Shown one piece after another: positions 16,369 through 27,955 of a stretch of 64,000 bases of DNA. Made by a program: the position numbers and the translations under genes. Source of the stretch: JBBSAT01 sp046351235. GTDB taxonomy: Bacteria; Myxococcota_A; Polyangia; Polyangiales; Sandaracinaceae. Positions within the stretch are counted from its first letter, which is position 1, and every line of letters begins with the position of its first letter. Under the pieces are notes generated by a model. The model saw only the letters and a program-made list of their open reading frames with translations. It did no database searches and was not told the origin of the DNA. The stretch spans positions 620,001 to 684,000 of the forward strand of contig JAXLYV010000001.1 in NCBI GenBank assembly GCA_046351235.1, in the 5' to 3' direction.

Positions 16369-16977
16369 TCAGAGCGCTTCGAGCTCGAGCAGCGGATCGC
16401 CGCTCGCGACGTCGTCGCCGTCCTTGCGGACGAGGCGCACGACCTTCGCGCGCGAGGGGAGCTGGCCGCCGCCGTACTGCACGCGGTTGAAGGTCTTCAT
16501 GACCTCGACGATCGCGAGGGTGGTGCCGGGGCCGATCTCGTCGCCGACCTTCACGAAGGGCTCGGCGTCGGGCGCGGGGCGCGCGTAGTAGCGGCCGCCG
16601 AGCGGCGTCTTGAACACCAGCCCGTGGGCGCCCTTCGCGCCCGCGGCGGAGCGGGCCGCGCGCGAGCTGGCCGGCGCGCCGGCGTCGGGATCGAGCACCA
16701 CGATCGGCGTGCCGTAGGCGAGGGGGATGCGCGCCTTCGGCGTCCCCGCGGGCTGCTGGATCACGACCCCTTCGGCGTCGTCCGGCACGACGAGCCGGTA
16801 CAGGCGATCGAGCACCTCGAGCTCGCCGAGCGTCGCGCCCGGGACCAGCCGCACGCCGAGCGGCGGGCCCTCGCGGAACAAGCCTGGCTGCGGCGCGAGG
16901 AGCGCGAGCTTGCCCTCGATCTCCTTCACCATCGGATACACATCGTGCTCGAAGCGGCGACCGTTCTGACGCGTCAT
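16369..16977 (-). CDS. Biotinyl-domain carrier protein (acyl-CoA carboxylase/decarboxylase)
   Basis: 202 residues; its ATG (16977) overlaps the upstream stop (ATGA). The C-terminal ~90 residues are a biotinyl/lipoyl domain: PFVKVGDEIGPGTTLAIVEV, then MKTFNRVQYGG, with the biotin-accepting Lys in EVMKT. The N-terminal ~100 residues (VKEIEGKLALLAPQPGLFRE) resemble no catalytic domain and may dock to the carboxyltransferase. The longer-than-usual N-terminus compared with AccB (about 155) is notable. With the carboxyltransferase at 17414 it should carry carboxybiotin; no biotin carboxylase gene lies in the window. Confidence 0.85.
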   Translation of the reverse strand: MTRQNGRRFEHDVYPMVKEIEGKLALLAPQPGLFREGPPLGVRLVPGATLGELEVLDRLYRLVVPDDAEGVVIQQPAGTPKARIPLAYGTPIVVLDPDAGAPASSRAARSAAGAKGAHGLVFKTPLGGRYYARPAPDAEPFVKVGDEIGPGTTLAIVEVMKTFNRVQYGGGQLPSRAKVVRLVRKDGDDVASGDPLLELEAL

Positions 16978-17411
16978 CGCGAGAGCCCCTGGATGAGCTC
17001 GATGTCGGTGTCCATCGAGTGCACGAGCGCGACGAGGAAGGCGCCCTCGTTGCGCTGCCAGCGCTTGGCGACGAGGTTGAGCGGATAGACGAGCACGTCG
17101 CCCGTCTTGCCGTAGCAAGCGACCTCGGTGCCGATCGGATCAGTCGCCACGCACCAGCTGAGCTTGTGATGATCGACGAGGTGCTGGCCGAGCGCGATCC
17201 CGAGCGCCTGGATCAGCGGGTTCGGATCGCCGCCGCTCTCGCGGATCGACGCGCCCTCGGCCACCCATGCGCGGTCGAGCGCCTCGAACGACGGCGCGGT
17301 CGCGGTCGCCGGATCCCCGTGGGCACGCCCCAGCATCAGCGCGCGCATCTGGTGGCCCGCCATCCAGCGCTTGTCGGGCTCGCTCAGGACTCCGATCTTC
17401 GCGGTCGTCAT
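16974..17411 (-). CDS. DUF3806-like small protein in carboxylase operon
   Basis: 145 residues, ATG 17411 with GAGGTGA upstream, placed 2 bp after the carboxyltransferase stop and overlapping the biotinyl gene by 4 bp. The central part 'IQALGIALGQHLVDHHKLSW' followed by 'DPIGTEVACYGKTGDVLVYP' resembles DUF3806, small proteins that often begin with 'LG..LG' and contain 'VYP...VAKR'. No catalytic motif or membrane segment. Position between two carboxylase subunits suggests an accessory or regulatory role, but the function is unknown. Confidence 0.68.
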   Translation of the reverse strand: MTTAKIGVLSEPDKRWMAGHQMRALMLGRAHGDPATATAPSFEALDRAWVAEGASIRESGGDPNPLIQALGIALGQHLVDHHKLSWCVATDPIGTEVACYGKTGDVLVYPLNLVAKRWQRNEGAFLVALVHSMDTDIELIQGLSR

Positions 17412-17413
17412 TG

Positions 17414-19147
<1,734 letters not shown>

Positions 19148-19228
19148 CGGGAAGAGCGGTTTACCGAAGTCGGGCGCCGCTGGCCACCGGGAAGGGCGAG
19201 GCGTCGCGCCTCGCTCGCGCCGACGCCC

Positions 19229-20820
<1,592 letters not shown>

Positions 20821-20961
20821 GGGCTGGGACGACGATACACCACGCGGCGCTCCCCCCGCGCCGCTCGCCGCCCGCACGCGTCGGCCGTCGTTGGCTCCCT
20901 CGCGCTCCTCCGAGGTGCACGTGGCCGCGCGCCGCCCTCGCAAGTAAGGAGAGCGCCCGCC

Positions 20962-22344
20962 ATGGAAGCCACGACGCAGCCCGCGCTCGACGCGCGCCCG
21001 CCAGCGCACACGATCGCCGGCGAGCTGCCGGTGCTCGCGCGCATGGCGCTGCCTCTCGTGCTCACCAACGCGGGCAACATGCTGCTCGGGCTCGTCGACG
21101 TCGCGGTCGTCGGGCGGCTCGGCGATGCCGCGATCGCCGGCGCCGGGCTCGGCAACGCGATCTACTTCACGGCCGCGCTCTTCGGGCTGGGGACGCTCTT
21201 CGGCCTCGACCCGTTGCTCTCCCAAGCGATCGGCGCCGGCGATCGTCGCGGCGCGCGCGCGGTGCTCACGCAAGGGCTCTGGCTCGCGGCGCTCCTCTCG
21301 GTGCCGCTCGCGCTCGTGATCGCGCTCGTGGCGTGGGCGCTGCCCTGGCTCGGCCAGGAGCCCGAGGTCGCCGCGAGCGCGCGGGCGTACGTGCTGGCGC
21401 GCCTGCCGAGCCTCTTGCCCTTCCTCGGGCTCACCGCGATGCGCGCCTACTTGCAGGCGCTGAACGCGTCACGCGCGCTCGTCGTCGGCGTGGTGCTCGC
21501 GAACGTCGTGAACCTCCCCGTCGCGATCGCGCTCTCGTTCGGCGTTCCGGCGATCGGTCTTCCGGCGATGGGCGTGCAGGGCGCCGGGCTCGCGGCCACG
21601 GTCGCCACGGTGGTGCAGCTCGCGGTGGCGCTCGCGCCGCTGCGTGTGCTCGATCGTGAGCGCGGTCTGAGCGCGATGCCGCGGGGGCTCGATCGTCCTG
21701 CGCTCGCGCGCGCGTTTCGCCTCGGCGCTCCCATCGGCGCGCAGATCGTGCTCGAGGCCGGCAGCTTCTCCATCGTCGCGTTCCTCGTCGGCACGTTCGG
21801 GCGGCTCCCGCTCGGCGCGCACCAGATCGCGCTCACCTGCGTGAGCTGCACCTTCCAGATCGCGCTCGGCGTCTCGGCGGCCACGAGCGTGCGCGTCGGG
21901 AGCGCCGTGGGGCAGGGCGATCGGCTCGGCGCGCGCACGGCGGGAGTCACGGGCATCGTGCTCGGAGGCGCCGGCATGCTCGCGGGTGCGGCGATCTTCG
22001 GCTCGGTGCCGCGCGTCGTGGCGCGCGCGCTCACCGACCGACCCGAGCTCGTGGAAGCGGCCGTGCCCTTCTTGATCGTCGCCGCGTGCTTCCAGCTCTC
22101 GGACGGCGTGCAGACGGTCTCGCAGGGCGCGCTCCGCGGCGCGGGCGACACGCGCTGGCCGTTCTTGCTCAACGCGCTGGGGCACTACGGCATCGGCCTG
22201 CCCATCGCGCTGGCGCTCACGTACCTGCTGCACCTCGGCGCGGTCGGCCTCTGGTGGGGCCTCTCGGCGGGGCTCACCGCGGTGGCGGTCGCGATGACGG
22301 TGCGCTTCGTCCGCGTCAGCGGACGGCCCATCGCGCGCGTGTAG
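20962..22344 (+). CDS. MATE family efflux transporter
   Basis: 460 residues, ATG with AAGGAG nine bases upstream. Twelve predicted membrane helices in two similar halves. N-half: LARMALPLVLTNAGNMLLGL and VDVAVVGRLGDAAIAGAGLG; C-half: FRLGAPIGAQIVLEAGSFSI and FQLSDGVQTVSQGALRGAGD, which are MATE signatures. MATE proteins export cationic drugs or metabolites using Na+ or H+ gradients in the inner membrane. Divergent from the broken kinase gene; the substrate cannot be predicted. Confidence 0.92.
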   Translation: MEATTQPALDARPPAHTIAGELPVLARMALPLVLTNAGNMLLGLVDVAVVGRLGDAAIAGAGLGNAIYFTAALFGLGTLFGLDPLLSQAIGAGDRRGARAVLTQGLWLAALLSVPLALVIALVAWALPWLGQEPEVAASARAYVLARLPSLLPFLGLTAMRAYLQALNASRALVVGVVLANVVNLPVAIALSFGVPAIGLPAMGVQGAGLAATVATVVQLAVALAPLRVLDRERGLSAMPRGLDRPALARAFRLGAPIGAQIVLEAGSFSIVAFLVGTFGRLPLGAHQIALTCVSCTFQIALGVSAATSVRVGSAVGQGDRLGARTAGVTGIVLGGAGMLAGAAIFGSVPRVVARALTDRPELVEAAVPFLIVAACFQLSDGVQTVSQGALRGAGDTRWPFLLNALGHYGIGLPIALALTYLLHLGAVGLWWGLSAGLTAVAVAMTVRFVRVSGRPIARV

Positions 22345-22507
22345 CCGCCCACCTGGGGAGGCGAACCGACGCGCCCGGGGTGGAAACGCCACGGCGTCGA
22401 TCGAGAAAATCCGACGATTCGCTCGCGGAGCGCTCGGCACGCGCGATGCGAGCGCCTTCGGTCGAGCTCCCTCGGATCGAGAGACATCACTCGCCCGAGT
22501 GCACACG

Positions 22508-22561
22508 CCGTGGCCCGCGATGGGGCGGCGAGCGCCGTAGCCCGTGACGGGGCGGCGTGCC
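22508..22561. repeat. 27-bp imperfect tandem duplication
   Basis: Two adjacent 27-bp units (22508-22534 and 22535-22561) beginning GCCGTGGCCCGCGATGGGGC and GCCGTAGCCCGTGACGGGGC differ at a few positions. It looks like a slipped duplication in non-coding DNA. No known function. Confidence 0.6.
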
Positions 22562-22589
22562 GTGCGTCGCTCGACCCCGAGCGAGCTCG

Positions 22590-22622
22590 CGAGCTGCCAG
22601 GATCCCCCCTCCTGGCAGCTCG
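22590..22622. terminator. Perfect 13-bp stem-loop, likely terminator
   Basis: CGAGCTGCCAGGA, a 7-nt C-rich loop, then TCCTGGCAGCTCG: a perfect 13-bp stem. It lies downstream of the MATE gene and, on the other strand, of the SDR gene. No clear T tract follows on either strand, so termination may rely on the stem alone or the element may stabilise mRNA ends. Confidence 0.5.
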
Positions 22623-22691
22623 TCCCTATTCGGGCCTCACAGCGGCGGTCGCGACGCTTGATCGCGTCGCTCTCTTGCTGTTCCTTTCCCC

Positions 22692-22715
22692 CGAGGGGCT
22701 GCCCGCAGCCCCTCG
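22692..22715. repeat. 11-bp stem-loop
   Basis: CGAGGGGCTGC then CC then GCAGCCCCTCG, a perfect inverted repeat with a minimal 2-nt spacer, which as RNA would open to a 4-6 nt loop. It is part of the hairpin cluster between the convergent MATE and SDR genes. Confidence 0.5.
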
Positions 22716-22761
22716 CCCACACCGGCAAAGCCGGATGTGGGGCCCCTCCCGCCGAGCCGCG

Positions 22762-22800
22762 CGATCACGTTGGTTTCGGTTCCCTCAACCAACGTGATCG
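22762..22800 (-). terminator. Perfect 14-bp stem-loop after SDR gene
   Basis: CGATCACGTTGGTT, an 11-nt loop, then AACCAACGTGATCG: a perfect 14-bp stem ending 6 bp after the stop of the minus-strand SDR gene. It is AT-richer than its surroundings. This is the most likely transcription end for the SDR gene. Confidence 0.6.
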
Positions 22801-22806
22801 ACGCTG

Positions 22807-23553
22807 TCAGAACGCGGCGCCGCCGTCGACGTCGATGCACTGGCCGTTGAAGTAGTCGCACTCGATCGCGAACTTCACGGCCTTCCAGAGATCCTCCGGC
22901 TCGCCGATGCGCCCGACCGGGATGGACGCGACGATCGCGTCGCGCGCCTTCTGGTTCATGCCGCGCGTCATCGGCGTCTCGACCATGCCCGGCGCGATCG
23001 CGACGGCGCGGATGCCGAAGGGCGAGAACTCGCGGCACCACGTGACCGCGTTCGCGGCGAGCGCGGCCTTCGCGCTCACGTAGTTCGACTGACCGCGGTT
23101 GCCGTGGCGCGCGATCGAGCTCATCGCGATCACGAGACCGGGGCGCTGATCGCGGCGCACCATCTCGGCGACCGCGTCGCGCACGACGAGCGTGGCGCCG
23201 GTCAGGTTCACGCCGATGACGGCGTTCCACTGGTCGTCGCTCATCACCGAGATCTCGCCGGTCTCGCGGCTCTTCTTCACGAGGAGGCCGTCGCGCAGGA
23301 TGCCGGCGTTCGAGATGACGACGTTGAGGCCGCCCATGGCCTCCGCCGCCCAGCTCGCGAGCTCCTTCGTGGCGCCCGGGGCCGAGACGTCGACCTTCTT
23401 CTTGTGCACGCCGGCCGGCAGCTCCGCGAGGCCCGCCTCGTTCACGTCGCACGCCGCGACCTTGCCGCCCGCTTCCGCGATGCGCCGCGCGAAATGAGCA
23501 CCCATGCCCGAGCCCGCGCCCGTGACGATCGCCTTGACGTCCTTCAGCTCCAC
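22807..23553 (-). CDS. Short-chain dehydrogenase/reductase
   Basis: 248 residues, GTG start with a strong AGGAGG five bases upstream. Classical SDR: Rossmann motif TGAGSGMG at ~11-18, NNAG-like 'ISNAG' at ~85, catalytic Ser in 'AMSSIARHG' and Y-x-x-x-K in 'SNYVSAKAAL', then PG motif 'IAPGMVETPM'. The C-terminal 'FNGQCIDVDGG' is typical of FabG-like enzymes. NAD(P)H-dependent reduction of a ketone or oxidation of an alcohol, cytoplasmic. The substrate is not deducible; fatty acid or polyhydroxyalkanoate-type roles are possible. Confidence 0.92.
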   Translation of the reverse strand: MELKDVKAIVTGAGSGMGAHFARRIAEAGGKVAACDVNEAGLAELPAGVHKKKVDVSAPGATKELASWAAEAMGGLNVVISNAGILRDGLLVKKSRETGEISVMSDDQWNAVIGVNLTGATLVVRDAVAEMVRRDQRPGLVIAMSSIARHGNRGQSNYVSAKAALAANAVTWCREFSPFGIRAVAIAPGMVETPMTRGMNQKARDAIVASIPVGRIGEPEDLWKAVKFAIECDYFNGQCIDVDGGAAF

Positions 23554-23706
23554 GATGGCCTCCTGTCGAGAGAAGGCGCGTCTCTACCGCGGAGCACGCT
23601 GCGCGGGCCGTGCGCGTGGTCACGCGCAGCCCGCGCGCAGCGACCCGGCGGGCGCGGTCGTGTCGAAGGGCTCCCCTCGCTCGCGGGGCTCTGGCACCAT
23701 CGGTGG

Positions 23707-24273
23707 GTGCCGCACGAGATCGCCCCGGGCTTTCTGGTCGCCGCGCCCTCGCTCCGCGACCCCTCGTTCGTGCGGACGGTGGTGCTGGTCGTCGAGCACG
23801 GCGAGAGCGGCTCGCTCGGGTTCGTCGTGAACCGACCCTCGCCGGTGCGCTTCACGGAGGTCGCCACCGCGCTCGGGATCGACCTCGCGCGCACGACGCG
23901 CGTCCCGGTCTTCGTCGGTGGGCCGGTGGCACCCCAGTCGGGCTGGGTGCTCTTCGACCCGCGCGACGTCGCGCAGGATCACCTCGACGACGCGATCGTG
24001 ATCAGCGAGTCGCTCGCCGTCAGCGCGTCACGCCGGCTGCTCTCTTCGATCGCGTCGTCCGGCCGCTCGGCGCGGCAGGCGCTCGCGCTCGGCTACGCCG
24101 GGTGGTCCACCGGCCAGCTCGACGAAGAGTTCCGCCAGGGCGTGTGGCTGCCGGCGCCGGTCGATCCCCGCGTCGTTTTCGAGACGGAGCCCGAGGAGCG
24201 CTGGGAGCGGGTCCTGCGCAGCCTCGGCATCGAGCCGGGCGCAATCGTGAACCCGCCCCGCGACCTCAACTGA
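23707..24273 (+). CDS. YqgE/AlgH family protein
   Basis: 188 residues from GTG 23707. Family features: APGFLVAAPSLRDPSFVRTV, GSLGFVVNRPSPVRFTEVA, VFVGGPVAPQSGWVLFDP and ALGYAGWSTGQLDEEFRQG, which are the conserved blocks of UPF0301/AlgH. The fold is known but the biochemical role is not settled; AlgH affects alginate production and stress responses in pseudomonads. Cytoplasmic. It converges on rpoZ with a 37-bp gap. Confidence 0.92.
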   Translation: MPHEIAPGFLVAAPSLRDPSFVRTVVLVVEHGESGSLGFVVNRPSPVRFTEVATALGIDLARTTRVPVFVGGPVAPQSGWVLFDPRDVAQDHLDDAIVISESLAVSASRRLLSSIASSGRSARQALALGYAGWSTGQLDEEFRQGVWLPAPVDPRVVFETEPEERWERVLRSLGIEPGAIVNPPRDLN

Positions 24274-24310
24274 GGGCTGGGGAGGCTCCGGGCCGATCCC
24301 CCCTTGGGAA

Positions 24311-24553
24311 TCAGCGGTTTTCCGTCGCCTTGCGCTCGACGATGAACTCGTCCACGGCGTCGTCCACGCGGCGGTTCCAGTGCACCTTCTGCGACGCGAT
24401 CTCGCGGAGCGACGTGACGGCCGGGCGGTTCTTGCTCGAGACGAGCGAGGGGGCGCCCTTCATGATCTGGCGGGTGCGCTGCGAGGCGAGGATGACGAGG
24501 GCGAAACGGTTCTCTTCGTGCTCGAGGCAGTCCTCGACGGTGACGCGGGCCAT
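24311..24553 (-). CDS. rpoZ: RNA polymerase omega subunit
   Basis: 80 residues starting MARVTVEDCLEHEENRFALV, then 'ILASQRTRQIMKGAP' and 'PAVTSLREIASQKV'. This matches the omega family at its normal length. Omega helps beta-prime fold and stabilises the RNA polymerase core; in proteobacteria it also forms part of a ppGpp site. ATG start has GGAAGAGAG ten bases upstream. Here it stands alone, not next to gmk/spoT. Confidence 0.93.
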   Translation of the reverse strand: MARVTVEDCLEHEENRFALVILASQRTRQIMKGAPSLVSSKNRPAVTSLREIASQKVHWNRRVDDAVDEFIVERKATENR

Positions 24554-24613
24554 GCTTGGTTTCTCTCTTCCGTCATCCCGAGCTCGGGAAAGCCCCGGGC
24601 TCGAAGGGCGCCG

Positions 24614-24642
24614 AACCTAGCCCCGAATGCGGCTGTGAGCAA
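24614..24642 (-). promoter_or_regulatory. Candidate sigma-70-type promoter of rpoZ
   Basis: Reading the minus strand, TTGCTC (24642-24637), 17 bp, TAGGTT (24619-24614), about 60 bp before the rpoZ ATG. Spacing is ideal, but the boxes match the consensus at only about half their positions. A prediction only. Confidence 0.35.
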
Positions 24643-24726
24643 GAAGCTCCCGGCGGGGACGGGCTCGCCTTGCGGGCCTACTGCACGCGTGGTACCCCGC
24701 TCTTCCCGTTTGGTCGGGACTCGCTG

Positions 24727-24832
24727 AGAGCGGCGCTTCGGCTCCGCTCTTTCGCCTTCGGGCGGGCGCCTTCGAGAGACTTCGCGTCTCTGGCGCCAGG
24801 GGGTCGGACCCCTCGGGGAGCCTTCGCGGCTC
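24727..24832 (+). promoter_or_regulatory. Structured leader of the rimP operon with UUCG-type hairpins
   Basis: A chain of stem-loops fills the 100 bp before rimP. AGAGCGG/CCGCTCT (24727-24750) carries an inner c-TTCG-g loop; CGCC-TTCG-GGCG spans 24753-24764; AGAGAC-TTCGC-GTCTCT spans 24775-24791 and is enclosed by GGCGCC pairs; GGGG/CCCC lies at 24800-24812; GAGCC-TTCGC-GGCTC spans 24818-24832 and ends one base before the ATG at 24834. UUCG loops make very stable RNA hairpins, so translation start or early elongation could be controlled here. Confidence 0.5.
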
Positions 24833-24833
24833 G

Positions 24834-25448
24834 ATGGACAGGTGTGACCCCAGCCCCCCGCGGCCCTTCGAAACCCAACCCTTGCTCGACGACCCCCAGA
24901 ACAGCGCTCTGACCGCCGTGATCGAGCCCGTGTGCGCCGCGCACGGGGTCGAGCTCGTGGACGTGTCCGTCTCGCGCGAGCCGGGCGGAGCGGTGCTTCG
25001 GGTGCTGATCGACCGCGAGCGTCCCGAGCTGGCGGGCGACGAGGGCGCGCCGCCCCAGCCGGGCAGCGGAGTCTCGCTCTCGGACTGCCAGGCGGTGAGC
25101 CGTGACCTCTCGGTCGCGCTCGACGTGAACGAGGCCGTCGCTCCGAAGATTCGCTATCGCCTCGAGGTCAGCTCGCCGGGGCTCGACCGGCCGCTCACGC
25201 GTCGCCGCGACTTCGAGCGCTTCGCGGGGCACGAGGTGCGTGTGCAGACGCGCGCGCCGCTCGCCGAGGACAAGTCGCCCGAGGGCGCCGGCGCTCGCCG
25301 CAAGTTCCAGGGTGTGCTCCGCGGTCTCGAAGGAGAAGAAGTGCGGGTCGAGGACGGGAGCGCCAGCTTTCGCATCCCGCTCGCTGCCATCGCCCGCGCC
25401 CACCTCGTCTATCGCTTCGCGCCCAAGGCGCAGGGCAAGCATCGCTAG
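24834..25448 (+). CDS. rimP: Ribosome maturation factor RimP
   Basis: 204 residues. RimP features: 'AVIEPVCAAHGVELVDVSVS', 'VLRVLIDRE', 'GVSLSDCQAVSRDLSVALDV', 'YRLEVSSPGLDRPLTRRRDF', and the C-terminal SH3-like domain 'FQGVLRGLEGEEVRVEDGS'. RimP helps assemble the 30S head. First gene of the rimP-nusA-infB operon. An insert of ~12 residues (ELAGDEGAPPQPG) sits between the beta strands, and the N-terminus is ~15-20 residues longer than usual; a TTG at 24882 is an alternative start that would free the ribosome from the hairpin abutting the ATG. Confidence 0.9.
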   Translation: MDRCDPSPPRPFETQPLLDDPQNSALTAVIEPVCAAHGVELVDVSVSREPGGAVLRVLIDRERPELAGDEGAPPQPGSGVSLSDCQAVSRDLSVALDVNEAVAPKIRYRLEVSSPGLDRPLTRRRDFERFAGHEVRVQTRAPLAEDKSPEGAGARRKFQGVLRGLEGEEVRVEDGSASFRIPLAAIARAHLVYRFAPKAQGKHR

Positions 25449-25513
25449 CTTCTTGGTCGTTTCTCTTCTCGTTCGTCGTTCGCTTCTTCTTACACAACAC
25501 CCAGGTTCGTGCG

Positions 25514-25537
25514 CGCGGCCCGTCCGGCCGCGGTTTT
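25514..25537 (+). terminator. Possible attenuator before nusA
   Basis: CGCGGCC-CGTCC-GGCCGCG followed by GTTTT, a 7-bp GC stem with a short T run, 15 bp before the nusA ATG and after a 45-nt pyrimidine-rich, unstructured stretch. NusA is known to control its own operon in other bacteria by termination upstream, so a weak intrinsic terminator here is plausible. The T run is only four long. Confidence 0.4.
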
Positions 25538-25552
25538 GGAAGGTGGTTCGAG

Positions 25553-27178
<1,626 letters not shown>

Positions 27179-27196
27179 GCGGAGGAGCACGGCGAC

Positions 27197-27955
27197 GTGG
27201 AGGCAGCGATGCACAGTGACGACGAGACGAAACGCCCGGAGGCCGACACCGCCTCCGCGGGCGTCGTCGCGTCCGAGCGTGCCGACCGCCACGCGGCCGA
27301 ACGGCTCTGTGCCGGCTGTCGCGAGCACGGGGCGCGCGAGGATCTCGTGCGCTTCGCGATCCACGTCGAGGACGGCGTGGCGATGCTGGTGCCCGACGTG
27401 ACGCGCAAGCTGGGCGGGCGCGGCGTGTCGGTGCATCCGACGGCCAAGTGCCTCGCGCTGGCCGTCGATCGGGGCGGCTTCGCGCGCGCGGCCTCGGCGC
27501 GCATCGACACGGACGCGAAGGCGCTCGGGGCGATGCTCGCGGCGCAGCTCGAGCAGCGCGCACGGGGCCTCGTGCAGGCGGCCATCCGCGGGCGCCACGC
27601 GACGCTCGGGGCCGACACCACGCAGAAGGCGCTCGCCGAGCGCCGGGTGGTGTCGGTGGTGCTCGCTTCGGATGCGGCGGCGCGCACGGCGGAGCTCTCC
27701 GAGACGCTGGGGCGGCTGACGGTCGGGCGGCTGGGCGGCCACGCGCACGTGCTCGGCACGAAGGCCGAGCTCGGAAAGCTGGTGGGCCGCGACGAGCTCG
27801 CGGTGGTGGGGATCACGGACGAAGGTATCGCCGCAGCGCTCGCCCACGTGGTCGAGCAGCTGCGGGGCGTGTCGGGAACAACGGGTCAGGCGGCGACGGG
27901 CAACGAGAGATCGACGAGCGGCGGGCGTTCGCGCTCGCGTTCGGAGGCGGGATGA
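27197..27955 (+). CDS. YlxR (DUF448) domain fused to L7Ae-like RNA-binding domain
   Basis: 252 residues. Residues ~35-105 are YlxR: 'RLCAGCREHGAREDLVRFAI', then 'GRGVSVHPTAKCLALAV', with the conserved C-x-x-C-R and GRG-x-Y-like features. Residues ~130-225 look like an L7Ae/YlxQ fold (SDAAARTAELSETLGRL, VVGITDEGIAAALAHVVEQL). In Firmicutes ylxR and ylxQ are separate neighbours between nusA and infB; here they are one protein. YlxR was shown to bind RNase P in some bacteria, and L7Ae folds bind kink-turn RNA. Coupled to infB by an ATGA overlap. Confidence 0.82.
   Translation: MEAAMHSDDETKRPEADTASAGVVASERADRHAAERLCAGCREHGAREDLVRFAIHVEDGVAMLVPDVTRKLGGRGVSVHPTAKCLALAVDRGGFARAASARIDTDAKALGAMLAAQLEQRARGLVQAAIRGRHATLGADTTQKALAERRVVSVVLASDAAARTAELSETLGRLTVGRLGGHAHVLGTKAELGKLVGRDELAVVGITDEGIAAALAHVVEQLRGVSGTTGQAATGNERSTSGGRSRSRSEAG

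Larger units (their letters stand above)
22345..22806. other. Gene-free spacer with several hairpins between convergent genes
   Basis: 462 bp without a credible gene between the MATE (+) and SDR (-) stops. It contains an imperfect 27-bp tandem duplication (22508-22561), four stem-loops (see separate entries; a further one at ~22717-22742, CCACACCGGC/GCCGGATGTGG), and low-complexity CG-rich filler. No tRNA or small RNA gene is recognisable, though a structured non-coding RNA is possible. Confidence 0.6.

Noticed and set aside
22345..22806. tRNA or insertion-sequence remnant in the hairpin spacer
   Set aside because: No cloverleaf, no CCA-ending acceptor, no terminal repeats with target duplication and no transposase frame.
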